A stretch of DNA of 64,000 nucleotides from Penaeicola halotolerans. Its GTDB lineage: Bacteria > Bacteroidota > Bacteroidia > Cytophagales > Cyclobacteriaceae. Position 1 is the first letter of the stretch. Every line of letters starts with the position of its first letter. Position numbers and translations under genes: made by a program. Positions 36,735 to 46,100 of this stretch are shown in pieces. The DNA lies in NCBI RefSeq assembly GCF_016464625.1, contig NZ_JAEAGO010000001.1, forward strand, positions 434,001 through 498,000. The letters run 5' to 3'. The notes beneath the pieces are model-generated. The model did no database searches and was not told the origin of the DNA. It was given only the letters and a program-made list of their open reading frames with translations.

Positions 36735-37481
36735 TTAGTTAGGGTTTATCTTTTTGATCTTAAGTGAGATGTCATCGTCACCTTTTTCTAATCGCACACT
36801 GACCATATCACCGATCACTAACTGATCAAACTTAGCCTCTGTGACGCGATAGTGGTGCTCATCATCCAATACCACATAGTATCTAAAGTGAATATTGATA
36901 TTGGGTTGATAGGATAGCGGTTTCACACTGTCGATAGGCACCATGCTCTTAAATTTATCTGTTACTTTCGCGAGGTTTTCGCCAGCGGGCTCTTCTTCAT
37001 CTTCTTTGGATACGCTGGAAGCAACTACATCTACAGACTTGATGATTTTTTCGAATTGATTGTGTTTAAAAGTTATTTTATCTGTTGGATAGATGTATTG
37101 AGATACATGTTCTGGCTTTACGAGATATTCTTCTCCTGCCACCTTGATGCCTAGGTAGCTATCGACCTCTTGCTTATTTCTATTAGTTACGAGTAGTATT
37201 TGGTAAACATCTGCGATATCTGCCTGTCTTGTAAGTTCGAAGCTATTGCGCTTGATGCTTATCCATTCTGTATACTTTTTTATACCAATCAAAAAAGCGA
37301 TCAAATTAATACTAGCAAATATGCTGAATACGATATGATCGACATCTAGATATAGGATCACAAAAATAGAGGAGATCATCAATGCACCTGCTACATAGGT
37401 GAGTACTTGATAGGGAAGAAAGGTATTTTTTATACTGCGCATCTCTTGTGGAGAGATGTCCGTTTTTTTAATGATTTTCAA
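36735..37481 (-). CDS. Membrane protein of unknown function
   Basis: I do not recognise this protein of 248 residues. It has two adjacent transmembrane helices near the N-terminus (about 26-45 and 50-67, both short on charge) and a soluble C-terminal part of about 180 residues with many strands (YYVVLDDEHHYRVTEAKFD, VSVRLEKGDDDISLKIKKI). The fold of the tail looks beta-rich. No active-site pattern is visible. The reading frame begins at TTG 37481 (MKIIKKTD); the first ATG is 13 codons later at 37442, and both are possible. It is separated from the tricorn-like gene upstream by a strong terminator. Confidence 0.72.
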   Translation of the reverse strand: MKIIKKTDISPQEMRSIKNTFLPYQVLTYVAGALMISSIFVILYLDVDHIVFSIFASINLIAFLIGIKKYTEWISIKRNSFELTRQADIADVYQILLVTNRNKQEVDSYLGIKVAGEEYLVKPEHVSQYIYPTDKITFKHNQFEKIIKSVDVVASSVSKEDEEEPAGENLAKVTDKFKSMVPIDSVKPLSYQPNINIHFRYYVVLDDEHHYRVTEAKFDQLVIGDMVSVRLEKGDDDISLKIKKINPN

Positions 37482-37573
37482 AACTAGCTTAGGCTGATGT
37501 AAATGTCTCGCAAGGTAAAAAGAATATACCTGCTAAAACATCACCTTTTATGGGTATTTTTCTTGCTTGAGTG

Positions 37574-37611
37574 AAAATAAAAAACCTGCAAATACAAGAC
37601 TTGCAGGTTTT
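37574..37611 (-). terminator. Terminator after the tricorn-like gene
   Basis: A perfect 11-bp stem (AAAACCTGCAA / TTGCAGGTTTT) around a 9-base loop, followed on the minus strand by TTATTTTC. It ends the two-gene peptidase operon. Confidence 0.88.
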
Positions 37612-37635
37612 CGTTTTGATGAAAATGTATAAGAT

Positions 37636-40600
37636 CTAGTTCATTTGTTTTAGAATGAGCTTGACAGCCTCTTCTATTTGAGGATCATTTCCTTTGAGTC
37701 GATCTTTAAATGTCTGATCCACTTCTATATCAGGCTGAACACCAGTTAGTTCGAGATCATTTCCCTCCAAATCATAAAGTCCCCAGGCTGGCATTCTATG
37801 TGATGAACCATCTACTAGGCCAAATGCAGAAGTGAATATGATCCATCGGTAAGTTTCTTTACCCATAATAGTCCCTAGCTTCAAAGCTTTGAAGCCAGCG
37901 GCAGTCACCTCGGCATCACTGAGACTTTGCTCATTGATCAGCAGTACGATAGGTTTATCTGAAGGAGTGAAGTTTGGTTGAGAGGTTGGATTCCCTTCTC
38001 TGTATTGCCAGTTGGCATAGGTTTTCTGACTGAGTGTTTGCAGCACTTTATCATGTACATTGCCACCAGTATTATTTCTCAAATCCAAGATGAGTCCATC
38101 TTTATACTGTGCTTCATTGGCCATTTCTATGAGAAATCTTTCTAATTCACCACCGCTCATATTTTTCATATGGATGTAGGCGATTTTTTGATTACTCAAT
38201 TCGTCTACTTTGGCTTGGTTAGCATCCATCCACTCATCATAAAGTAAGTTAGAGTAAGCGCCAGTGCTAATAGGATGTATCTTTACCATTTTACTATTTT
38301 TACCATCACTGAATGTCAGTGTAAGTTCAGGCGAGATATCAGCACTGGTGAGGTATTGATACATGTTGACCTTGGAGTCGATCTTTTGTCCATTGATTTC
38401 GGTGAGGATGTCTCCCGATTTTATGGTATTGTTTGGGTAATCAAGGGGTCCATTTTTGATGATATAATCTACTGTGTAGGGTTTGTCCGTTTGAAATACT
38501 ATACCAAGCATCGCAGTTCTTTGACGATAGTAGCTAGATTCTTCTCTTCCTGAGCTATTAAAGCCCATGTGAGAAGCATTGATCTCGCCAAGCATCTGAT
38601 TGGTCAACACACGAAGGTCAGATCGATTGGTCACCTTAGGTAAGTGTACTTCATAGGTCTTTTTGATGGCTTTCCAGTCTATGCCATGAAAGTCTTTATC
38701 ATAGAAATTCTCAGCAATATTTGCCCATGTCTCATAGAACATTTGCTCAAATTCAGCTCTGAGGTTCTTCTCAAATCGGTAATCTATACTGATCTTTTCG
38801 ACTGTGCCAGCATCTACTTTGAGTTGATGGATATCTCCACCCATCAGTCCATAGATATTAGATTTGGCTGCTACTATATTATTGATACTTCCTCTGGTTC
38901 CTTTAAACTTTTCTGTTTTATTATTTTCAAAAGGCGCTATTTCTGTTTTCCAAAGCGTAAATCCTGCACCATCTTGATTGGAATTATAGAGCACTGTATG
39001 CTTTCCATCTTTGACAATGGTAAAAGGGCTCACCTGAGAGTTGCTAGCTGTAGTCACTTGTTCCCATCGCTTCTCTATATCTTTGAAATCAATGCTTACA
39101 TTTATTTTATCGCCTTTTTTGTCGAGACCTTCATCCTCGAAGAGTTTTTCAAACTCATCACTTTTAAAAGGCTCCATCAGCTTGACAAGTGGGATACGGT
39201 AAATTTTTGGGCTTGTAGCACCAGTAGGATAGGAAGGCTGCGTACGATCTGTAGAAAAGTAGATATACTGTCCATCAGCTGAGAAGTGAGGACTGTTTTC
39301 GGAAACCATAGTGTGTGTCAGATTGGTGATCTGCTTGGTTTCTAGATTGACTATGATGATTTCCTTCTCAAAATTTCTAGTGCTATTGAAGGCTAGAAAT
39401 TTATTGTCTGGAGAGAAGTGTGCTGGATTATTTTGAAATCCCCACAGCTCATCCGATGCAACTGTTTGCACTTTGAGATCGGTAAGATTGATCACTTTGA
39501 CATCATTTCTCCCACTATAGAAAGCCATTAACTTCCTATCAGCTGACATCACAAGATCACGATCATGCTGCTCTTGAGAGGTGATTTGCTTTGGAATTCC
39601 CTTACCATCTGCTGCAGCAGTATAGAGGTTTCTCCAGCCTTTGTTGGTTTGATTGAATATTAAAGTTTTATTGTCCTCAAGCCAATTGACTTCTTGAACT
39701 CTTTCATGCAGAGGTGTAGGGATTCTTTGGGTAAACTTTCCTTTGATATCAGTCACAAAGAGGAGTCCTCTAGAAACAAAGGCGATCTTCTTGCCATCTG
39801 ATGAGATATCATAGTGGCTGATGTTTCCACTCGTGTTAAAAGTTTGACTAGTTTCTAGGGCATTGGCACTACTGATGCTGATGGGTATCTCTTTTGTAGA
39901 TTTATCAGCAGGGTAGTAGGCAAATAGCTGATAGTCTTTTTCGAACACGACCACTTGTCCATTGGCACTCACTTGTGGATTTCTGATGGCTGTTTTGAAG
40001 TTTGTCAAGGCTACTTTTTTACCCTGTTCTAAAGTATAAAGGTTCATTTCCTCATTGACTTCATCAGAAGCAAAGTATAGCTGTCCAGCTTTCGAAAAGC
40101 TAGGCCACATGTCCTTGCCTTCATAGTTGGTTAATTGCTCATAGCTATCTTTTTTGATATCATAGGACTTGATATCAGGGTTAAAAGCCCCTTTGTAACG
40201 TTTGCGAGAGGCTTGATTGTAGCTCTCCCATGAATCTGTGAAGAAATACTGCTCTTTGTTCAGTGGATTTTCTAGTAAGTCGTGAGGGATATTAAAGTAA
40301 TGTCCAAAAAGTCGCTTGGGGGTACCACCTGCTAGCGATACTTGATAGGTGGAGACCCTATTGTAGCGATTAGAGGAAAAGTAAAGCTGCTCACTATCCC
40401 AGCTCCAAGAACTCATCAAATCCGCGCCATCGTGATAGGTAAGTTGTCTGATATCACCGCCATCGATAGGCATGACATAGATATTTGGATTGCCGTCTTG
40501 AGCGCCAGTAAAGGCTAGCCATTTGCCATCTGGAGAAACCCTTGGGTGAGATTCATCTCCAGGCATTGCGGTGACTCTACGCGCTGTACCACCTTTAGTT

Positions 40601-40749
40601 TCTGTGACCCAAATATCCCCCTGATAGGCAAAGTACACTTGGGTACCGTCAGGGTTTGGGGCAGGATGTGTACTAAAGTAGGCGTTTTGAGCTTTTAGTG
40701 AATAGCCAAAAGTCAAGCCTATAGATAACATGAGTATTTTCTTGATCAT
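37636..40749 (-). CDS. Tricorn-like S41 protease with beta-propellers and PDZ
   Basis: This large exported protease of 1037 residues has a signal peptide (MIKKILMLSIGLTFGYSLKAQ). The N-terminal two thirds are WD40/TolB-like propeller repeats (DGKWLAFTGAQDGNPNIYVM, SADGQYIYFSTDRTQ), the two-propeller arrangement of archaeal tricorn. After about 680 comes a helical region, then a PDZ domain (about 745-840) and an S41 core with GLILDLRNNTGGNV and the likely nucleophile Ser in EQSLSDAE near 943. Tricorn trims oligopeptides produced by other proteases. Here it would act in the periplasm. It follows the S9 peptidase gene by 18 bases on the same strand, which suggests a shared peptide-degrading role. 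Confidence 0.94.
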   Translation of the reverse strand: MIKKILMLSIGLTFGYSLKAQNAYFSTHPAPNPDGTQVYFAYQGDIWVTETKGGTARRVTAMPGDESHPRVSPDGKWLAFTGAQDGNPNIYVMPIDGGDIRQLTYHDGADLMSSWSWDSEQLYFSSNRYNRVSTYQVSLAGGTPKRLFGHYFNIPHDLLENPLNKEQYFFTDSWESYNQASRKRYKGAFNPDIKSYDIKKDSYEQLTNYEGKDMWPSFSKAGQLYFASDEVNEEMNLYTLEQGKKVALTNFKTAIRNPQVSANGQVVVFEKDYQLFAYYPADKSTKEIPISISSANALETSQTFNTSGNISHYDISSDGKKIAFVSRGLLFVTDIKGKFTQRIPTPLHERVQEVNWLEDNKTLIFNQTNKGWRNLYTAAADGKGIPKQITSQEQHDRDLVMSADRKLMAFYSGRNDVKVINLTDLKVQTVASDELWGFQNNPAHFSPDNKFLAFNSTRNFEKEIIIVNLETKQITNLTHTMVSENSPHFSADGQYIYFSTDRTQPSYPTGATSPKIYRIPLVKLMEPFKSDEFEKLFEDEGLDKKGDKINVSIDFKDIEKRWEQVTTASNSQVSPFTIVKDGKHTVLYNSNQDGAGFTLWKTEIAPFENNKTEKFKGTRGSINNIVAAKSNIYGLMGGDIHQLKVDAGTVEKISIDYRFEKNLRAEFEQMFYETWANIAENFYDKDFHGIDWKAIKKTYEVHLPKVTNRSDLRVLTNQMLGEINASHMGFNSSGREESSYYRQRTAMLGIVFQTDKPYTVDYIIKNGPLDYPNNTIKSGDILTEINGQKIDSKVNMYQYLTSADISPELTLTFSDGKNSKMVKIHPISTGAYSNLLYDEWMDANQAKVDELSNQKIAYIHMKNMSGGELERFLIEMANEAQYKDGLILDLRNNTGGNVHDKVLQTLSQKTYANWQYREGNPTSQPNFTPSDKPIVLLINEQSLSDAEVTAAGFKALKLGTIMGKETYRWIIFTSAFGLVDGSSHRMPAWGLYDLEGNDLELTGVQPDIEVDQTFKDRLKGNDPQIEEAVKLILKQMN

Positions 40750-40767
40750 GATGTATAGCTGCTTAGA

Positions 40768-42915
40768 TTAGTTTGGGTGTTTTACATAGCGTTCAAAGAA
40801 CTCAATGATGCGATTGAGCCTGTCCATGCGTCTATGGATAGCGCCAGATCTGCTGAGTTCGTGTCCTTCATCTGGATAGCGTACATACTCAGTTTCTTTG
40901 CCTAGGATTTTCAAACTTTTGTAGAGTAGCTCAGACTGTCTGACACCTGTGCGGTAGTCTACGCTACCATGTTGAATGAGTAGTGGCGTACGGATGTCTT
41001 GCACATAGTTTTGGGGAGAGTTATAGTCTAGGATTTCTTTGACACCGTCTTCCCATGGATAGCCAAAGTGATTAGGGACGAGTCTCCAAGCATTGCCTTC
41101 CCCCATGAAGAAAGTAAGTTCATACACGCCACGCTGCGCATAGGCAGCCTTGAATCTGTGGTCATGTCCTACGATCCATGCGGTCAGATAGCCAGCGTAG
41201 CTACCACCTGTTAAGACATATTGATTGCGATCTATCCAGCTGTATTGCTCTGTAGCGAGATCGAGTGCTTCGAGTACATCAGCGGCAGGTCCATCTCCCC
41301 AGTTGCGATAGTTTCCTCTCTGGAAGTTTTTGCCATAGCCACCACTTCCTCTCGGATTGGCGTATACCACTCCATATCCCCATGCAGCCATGAGTTGAAA
41401 TTCATGCCACATACTAAACTCGCCAGGTCCCCACATCGCACTTGGTCCACCATGCATCTGGAGTACTGTTGGATACTTAACTCCTTCTTGGCGCTTAGCT
41501 GGCTCCATCACCCAATAGTCTATTTCATAGCCTTCTACTGTAGTATACCTGTGGGCGGTAGGCTCTACGATCAGTCTGTTAGCTAGCCAAGACTCATTAA
41601 ATTTTGTGAGTTGTTTGGTTTCTACTTTTTTTCCTTTGATCTCTCTGAGATAGAGTTCACTTGGATTTGCTACTTTGGTGAGGGTGTAGAGTATTTTATC
41701 ATTTGCCAAAGCAAAATCTGTCACACCAACTGGTCCAGAGATGGTTTCATTGATCTCTGCAGTTTTGACATTATATTGGTATAAGGTAAATCCTCCTTGG
41801 TTGGCAGCTGTGAAGTAAACTGATTGACCATCTGGTGACCAAGTATGGCTCCCAGCGCTTCTATCTAGTTCTTCAGTGATCCATTGGGTATTAGTGCCTT
41901 CAGCACTGACTACTCCTAACATACTCTGGTTGTAACTGCTTTCTCTGATGTCTTGACCTCCAAATAGCACGAGTTTTCCATCTGGAGAATAGACTGGGTT
42001 ACCTACTCGATGATTAGTGATATGAAGAAATAGAGATGCTTTTTTATCACTAAGATTGATTTTATAAATGTCGGTATGCATTGTTCTGTCAGGATGTTCT
42101 TCATACTTGACAGAGGTAGCTAGTAGGTGGCTCCCATCTGGTGCCCAAGTAGCACTGTAGTAGTTTTGAAAGCCATCAGTTAGTTGTATTTGTTCGCGAT
42201 CGCTCAGTCTTATCGAGAATAGATGGCTGAAGTAGAGGTCTGGAGAAAGTGATTTTTCACCTAAAAAATTCAATCTATCAATCACTGTAGGGTCATTTTT
42301 GGCTGCATTTTCTGCTAGCCAAGCACGAACTTCTTCAAGTGTGCCATCAGGATTCCCTTTGATAGAAGGTTTTTCTTTTGCTTTGTAGTTAGGTTCATCA
42401 CCATACTTTCTTCCTGGACGCTCATAAGGCCAAGTTGGTTTTCCTTCGAGATCCCACATAGGGATGGTGCTACTGAAAAGTATCTGAGAGCCATCAGGAG
42501 ACCAGCTTGGCGCGCTAGCGCCATTAGGATGCTCAGTGAGAGCAAATGCTTCTCCTCCAGCTATCGGTAGTAGCCATATCTGATTCGATCTAACGAAGGC
42601 TATGTGTTTGCCATCTGGAGAGATCGCAGGCTGACTATCATTTTTATCCCCATGGGTGAGTTGTTTGAGCTCACCTGTGCTGAGGTCTACCCACCATAGA
42701 TGACTTTGATAGTTGTACTGATTTTCGCTTTTGTGTTGAATACTATTTTTGACAAAAACGGCCCATTTGCCATCATTTGAGATATCTTGACCACCTGTGG
42801 TGACGATCTTAGTCAGGTCGCTAGTTTTGATCAATGTTTTTTCTTGAGCTAGGGCTGATAGGTTTAAAAGGAATAACCCTAGTAAAAGCAGCAAGTGATT
42901 TTTTCTTTTTATCAT
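40768..42915 (-). CDS. S9 family prolyl oligopeptidase-type peptidase
   Basis: This exported serine peptidase of 715 residues has a signal peptide (MIKRKNHLLLLLGLFLLNLSALA). The N-terminal part is a beta-propeller of TolB/DPP-IV type (ISPDGKHIAFVRSNQIW, WAPDGSHLLATS). The alpha/beta hydrolase domain (about 465-715) has the nucleophile S572 in GGSYAGY, then QHGSVDYRTG with the Asp and YPDEGHELS with the His. It resembles acylaminoacyl peptidases and DPP-type enzymes that release dipeptides or acyl-amino acids. ATG 42915 is preferred because the signal peptide starts there; upstream Met codons at 42939 and 42987 are possible. It leads a two-gene operon with the tricorn-like protease. Confidence 0.94.
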   Translation of the reverse strand: MIKRKNHLLLLLGLFLLNLSALAQEKTLIKTSDLTKIVTTGGQDISNDGKWAVFVKNSIQHKSENQYNYQSHLWWVDLSTGELKQLTHGDKNDSQPAISPDGKHIAFVRSNQIWLLPIAGGEAFALTEHPNGASAPSWSPDGSQILFSSTIPMWDLEGKPTWPYERPGRKYGDEPNYKAKEKPSIKGNPDGTLEEVRAWLAENAAKNDPTVIDRLNFLGEKSLSPDLYFSHLFSIRLSDREQIQLTDGFQNYYSATWAPDGSHLLATSVKYEEHPDRTMHTDIYKINLSDKKASLFLHITNHRVGNPVYSPDGKLVLFGGQDIRESSYNQSMLGVVSAEGTNTQWITEELDRSAGSHTWSPDGQSVYFTAANQGGFTLYQYNVKTAEINETISGPVGVTDFALANDKILYTLTKVANPSELYLREIKGKKVETKQLTKFNESWLANRLIVEPTAHRYTTVEGYEIDYWVMEPAKRQEGVKYPTVLQMHGGPSAMWGPGEFSMWHEFQLMAAWGYGVVYANPRGSGGYGKNFQRGNYRNWGDGPAADVLEALDLATEQYSWIDRNQYVLTGGSYAGYLTAWIVGHDHRFKAAYAQRGVYELTFFMGEGNAWRLVPNHFGYPWEDGVKEILDYNSPQNYVQDIRTPLLIQHGSVDYRTGVRQSELLYKSLKILGKETEYVRYPDEGHELSRSGAIHRRMDRLNRIIEFFERYVKHPN

Positions 42916-43049
42916 AGGTTGTTTCGATCGTTGGATCATTAAATATAGTTTTCTTTCAGATAAGTACTGCATTTTCAAAGCAGACACTTATTGGTTACTT
43001 GGCTTTTTTTTTCGTAAATAGCATTAGGTTTATTCAGTTTGAGTGCATC

Positions 43050-43073
43050 TTATTTGGGACTTTATCCAAATAA
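43050..43073. repeat. Inverted repeat upstream of the eight-PAS kinase
   Basis: TTATTTGG and CCAAATAA form perfect 8-base arms around an 8-base centre, 58 bases before the kinase ATG, in the 216-base region between the divergent S9 peptidase and kinase genes. It may be an operator for either. The A-run after it makes it a poor terminator for the forward direction. Confidence 0.4.
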
Positions 43074-43131
43074 AAAAAGGAAGTATCAAAATGACACAAT
43101 TGATAAAAACTCAAACGGTAAAGTAAAATAA

Positions 43132-46100
43132 ATGGAGATTAATAGTCCTAGCATCGATTTTAATAAAGATCAGTCACTTTTAAAACTATTGATAGATAGT
43201 CAAAGTGATTTGATATGCTATTATGATCCGCAGTATAGATTGCTTTTTTCCAATCAAGCGTATGCTGATTTTTTTGGTTTTAAGACCGAACAAATCAAAG
43301 GGTTTAATCTACTTGATCTGGTCGATGAGGATGAAAGAGAAGTGTTTTTAGAAAAACTCCAACATCATAATAAAACGCGTAAGACGGTCAAAGATGAGGC
43401 GCTGATCACTGATGCTCAAGGAAAAGCGCATTGGATAGAATGGACAGATATCCCTATCTCTAATGAAGAGGGTGACTTGCTTTTTTGGCAATCGATAGGA
43501 AAGAATATCACCACGCTCAAGCTACAGGCAATCAAGCAAGAAGAGGAAAATATTAGGTTCAAACTTGCGCTAGATGGAGCACATGCAGGTACATGGGAGT
43601 GGTATGCAACTGAGCAATCACCGCAGATCTGGTCTGAGGGTACGTATAAGTTGCTAGGATTAGCCTATCCACCTGTAGCAGGATTTGCTCCAAACTGGTA
43701 TAGTCAAGTCTATCACTTAGACAAAAGTAGCTTCGAACAACAGATGGCGATAGGTTGGGAGCAAGAAAAGGAAATACGCATAGAATTTAGACTCAGTAGA
43801 AATCCATCCAAATGGCTAAGAATACAAGGGCTTCCAGTATTTGGAGCGAATGGTCAGCTACTAAAATTTACAGGGTTGGTTACAGACATCACTCCTGTCA
43901 AAAACTCTATTTTTTTAAAAGATCGGAACATTGATTTCTTCAATTCATTATTGAAAAATAGCTCTGACTTCATAGCGATCATAGGTGAAGATGGGTCGAT
44001 GCTCTATGAGAGCCCTTCTTTTTACAGTTATTTCGGATTTACAGAAGAGGAAGTGATCGGTCAGCCTGCATTCAACATGGTACATGAAGATGACAGACAG
44101 GCGATCAAGGAGTTGTTTTACAAGGAGCGAAACAATTTTGGAAAAACACTTCAAGTAGACTTCAGACATGTGACTAAAGATGGTGGATATGTGCTGCTTG
44201 AAGGTATCGCTACGGTGCTCACGCATGATCCTTCTATCAATGGCATCTTGCTCAATTCAAGAGATATCACCGCTTATAAAAAGGCGGAGAAATCACTCAA
44301 GAAGCGGTTTGAGTTAGAACATTTGATTAATGAGGTATCTACTTTATTTATCAATGCTACCTCTGCTGATTTTGATCGCTTGACCAAAGAAGCGCTTCAA
44401 CGGTTAGCCATTTTCGAAAAGGCCGACAGAGCCTATTTGTACATGCTCTCTGAAGGAGCGGATTTTTTCTATTTGCAAGAGGAATGGAACTTACCTGAAG
44501 TGACGCCCCTATCGGCTAGTCAGCATATACTCGTAGGAGATTTGGCAGATTGGCTGATGAATAAGTTTGAGGCAGATGAAGTCGTTTTTATCAACGATGT
44601 CGATACTGATTTCCGAGTTTCAGCATCATTTCTCGAGAGCATATCCAAGTCTGTCACAAAGTCATTTGTAAGCTTTCCATTGATGTCTGACGGAGTTCTG
44701 AAGGGCTTTTATGGTTTTGATACGGTTTTACAAGCCAGAAACTGGCATACAAATGACGAATATGTGCTCAGGCAGTTGGGACATATCATCATGGGTGCGT
44801 ATAAGCGAAATGAGGTGGAGAAAGCGCTTAAAGCTAATGAGCAGCTACTTTCCCAAACAGAGATCATCTCTAAATCAGGCAGCTGGAAATGGATTGCATC
44901 GAGTAATGAGTTGATCTTCTCTGAGGGGCTAGCTGAGATTTATGGTGTCAAACAAGGAACCTTGGAGCATTCATTCAAAGGCCTTTTTGGTCGTGTAAGC
45001 AAGCGTGATCGAGCGAGAGTCAAGAGACAGATTAAGAGATTACTTTTTGGAGAGACTGTAGAGCCATTTGAGTTTAGAATTAAAAATGGCCTAGGAGTCA
45101 AGAGACACGTGCTTGCGAGTGCACGTCTCAAAGCCAATGAACTAGGAGAACCTATCGAGCTTGTCGGTATCGTTCAGGATATTACAGAGCGGAAAGACGC
45201 TGAGTACAATATCGTATTGCAAGCACAAATGCTCTCTCAGATCAATGATCCTGTGATGGCCATTGATGCTGATTTTAGAGTGACATATTGGAATCAGGCC
45301 TCAGAGCGAGTTTACAAAATATCAAAAGAGGAGATCCTCGGTAAAAAGATCAAAGAAGCCTTGATCTGGGAGTACTATTCGACAGCAGAAAAAGAGGCGT
45401 GCTTTAAGCAAATAAGAGAAGAAGGATCTTGGCGCGGTGAAGTGATTCATCATCTCAAAGACGGTAGAGCCATTCCAGTCGAATCTTCTTTTCAAGTGCT
45501 CTTCAATGAGCGGGGAAAGGCAATAGGCTATACCTCTATCATCAGAGAAGTAGAGACCAAGAAACGCTATGAAGAGCTTAGTAGAAAGGCGCGTCTGATC
45601 GTAGAGAATAGCCCTGCTGTACTCTTCTTATTAGAAGCAGATGATCGCTTTCCGATACGCTACATGTCTGATAACATCAGCCAGTTTGGCTACAATGCTC
45701 AAGACCTCATCAATGATAAAGTGAATTTTCTCGACTTAGTGTACGAAGAGGACATTGCGAATATTTCTAAATACTTTGATACTGTAAAAACCAATAAAGG
45801 TTTTAAAGCTTTCAGTGGGGAATATAGGATCAAGTGTAAGAGTGGCGAACTGAGATGGGTAGAAGATAAAACCAATGAGGTCTATGACGAAAAGGGAAAT
45901 ATCATCTCACATCAGGGAGTTTTACTTGATATCACTGAGAGAAAGCTGGCAAGACTGGCCTTGGAGCAGAGTGAAAGTAGGTACAGGGTATTAGCAGCCA
46001 ATATTCCAGAGACTAATGTGTTTCTTTTTGATCATGAGCAGCGCTATATCATCGCGGAGGGCACTGATCTCAAAGATTGGGGAGTATCTTCAAAGATGTT

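Noticed and set aside
38644-39282. 212-codon open frame antisense to the tricorn-like protease gene
   Set aside because: It lies fully inside a clear gene on the other strand, and its composition is that of a reverse-complement shadow (rich in Phe, Ile, Ser and Cys with no domain).
43050-43073. Terminator of a forward transcript before the eight-PAS kinase
   Set aside because: The stem is followed by an A-run, and no forward gene lies upstream; the S9 gene is divergent.
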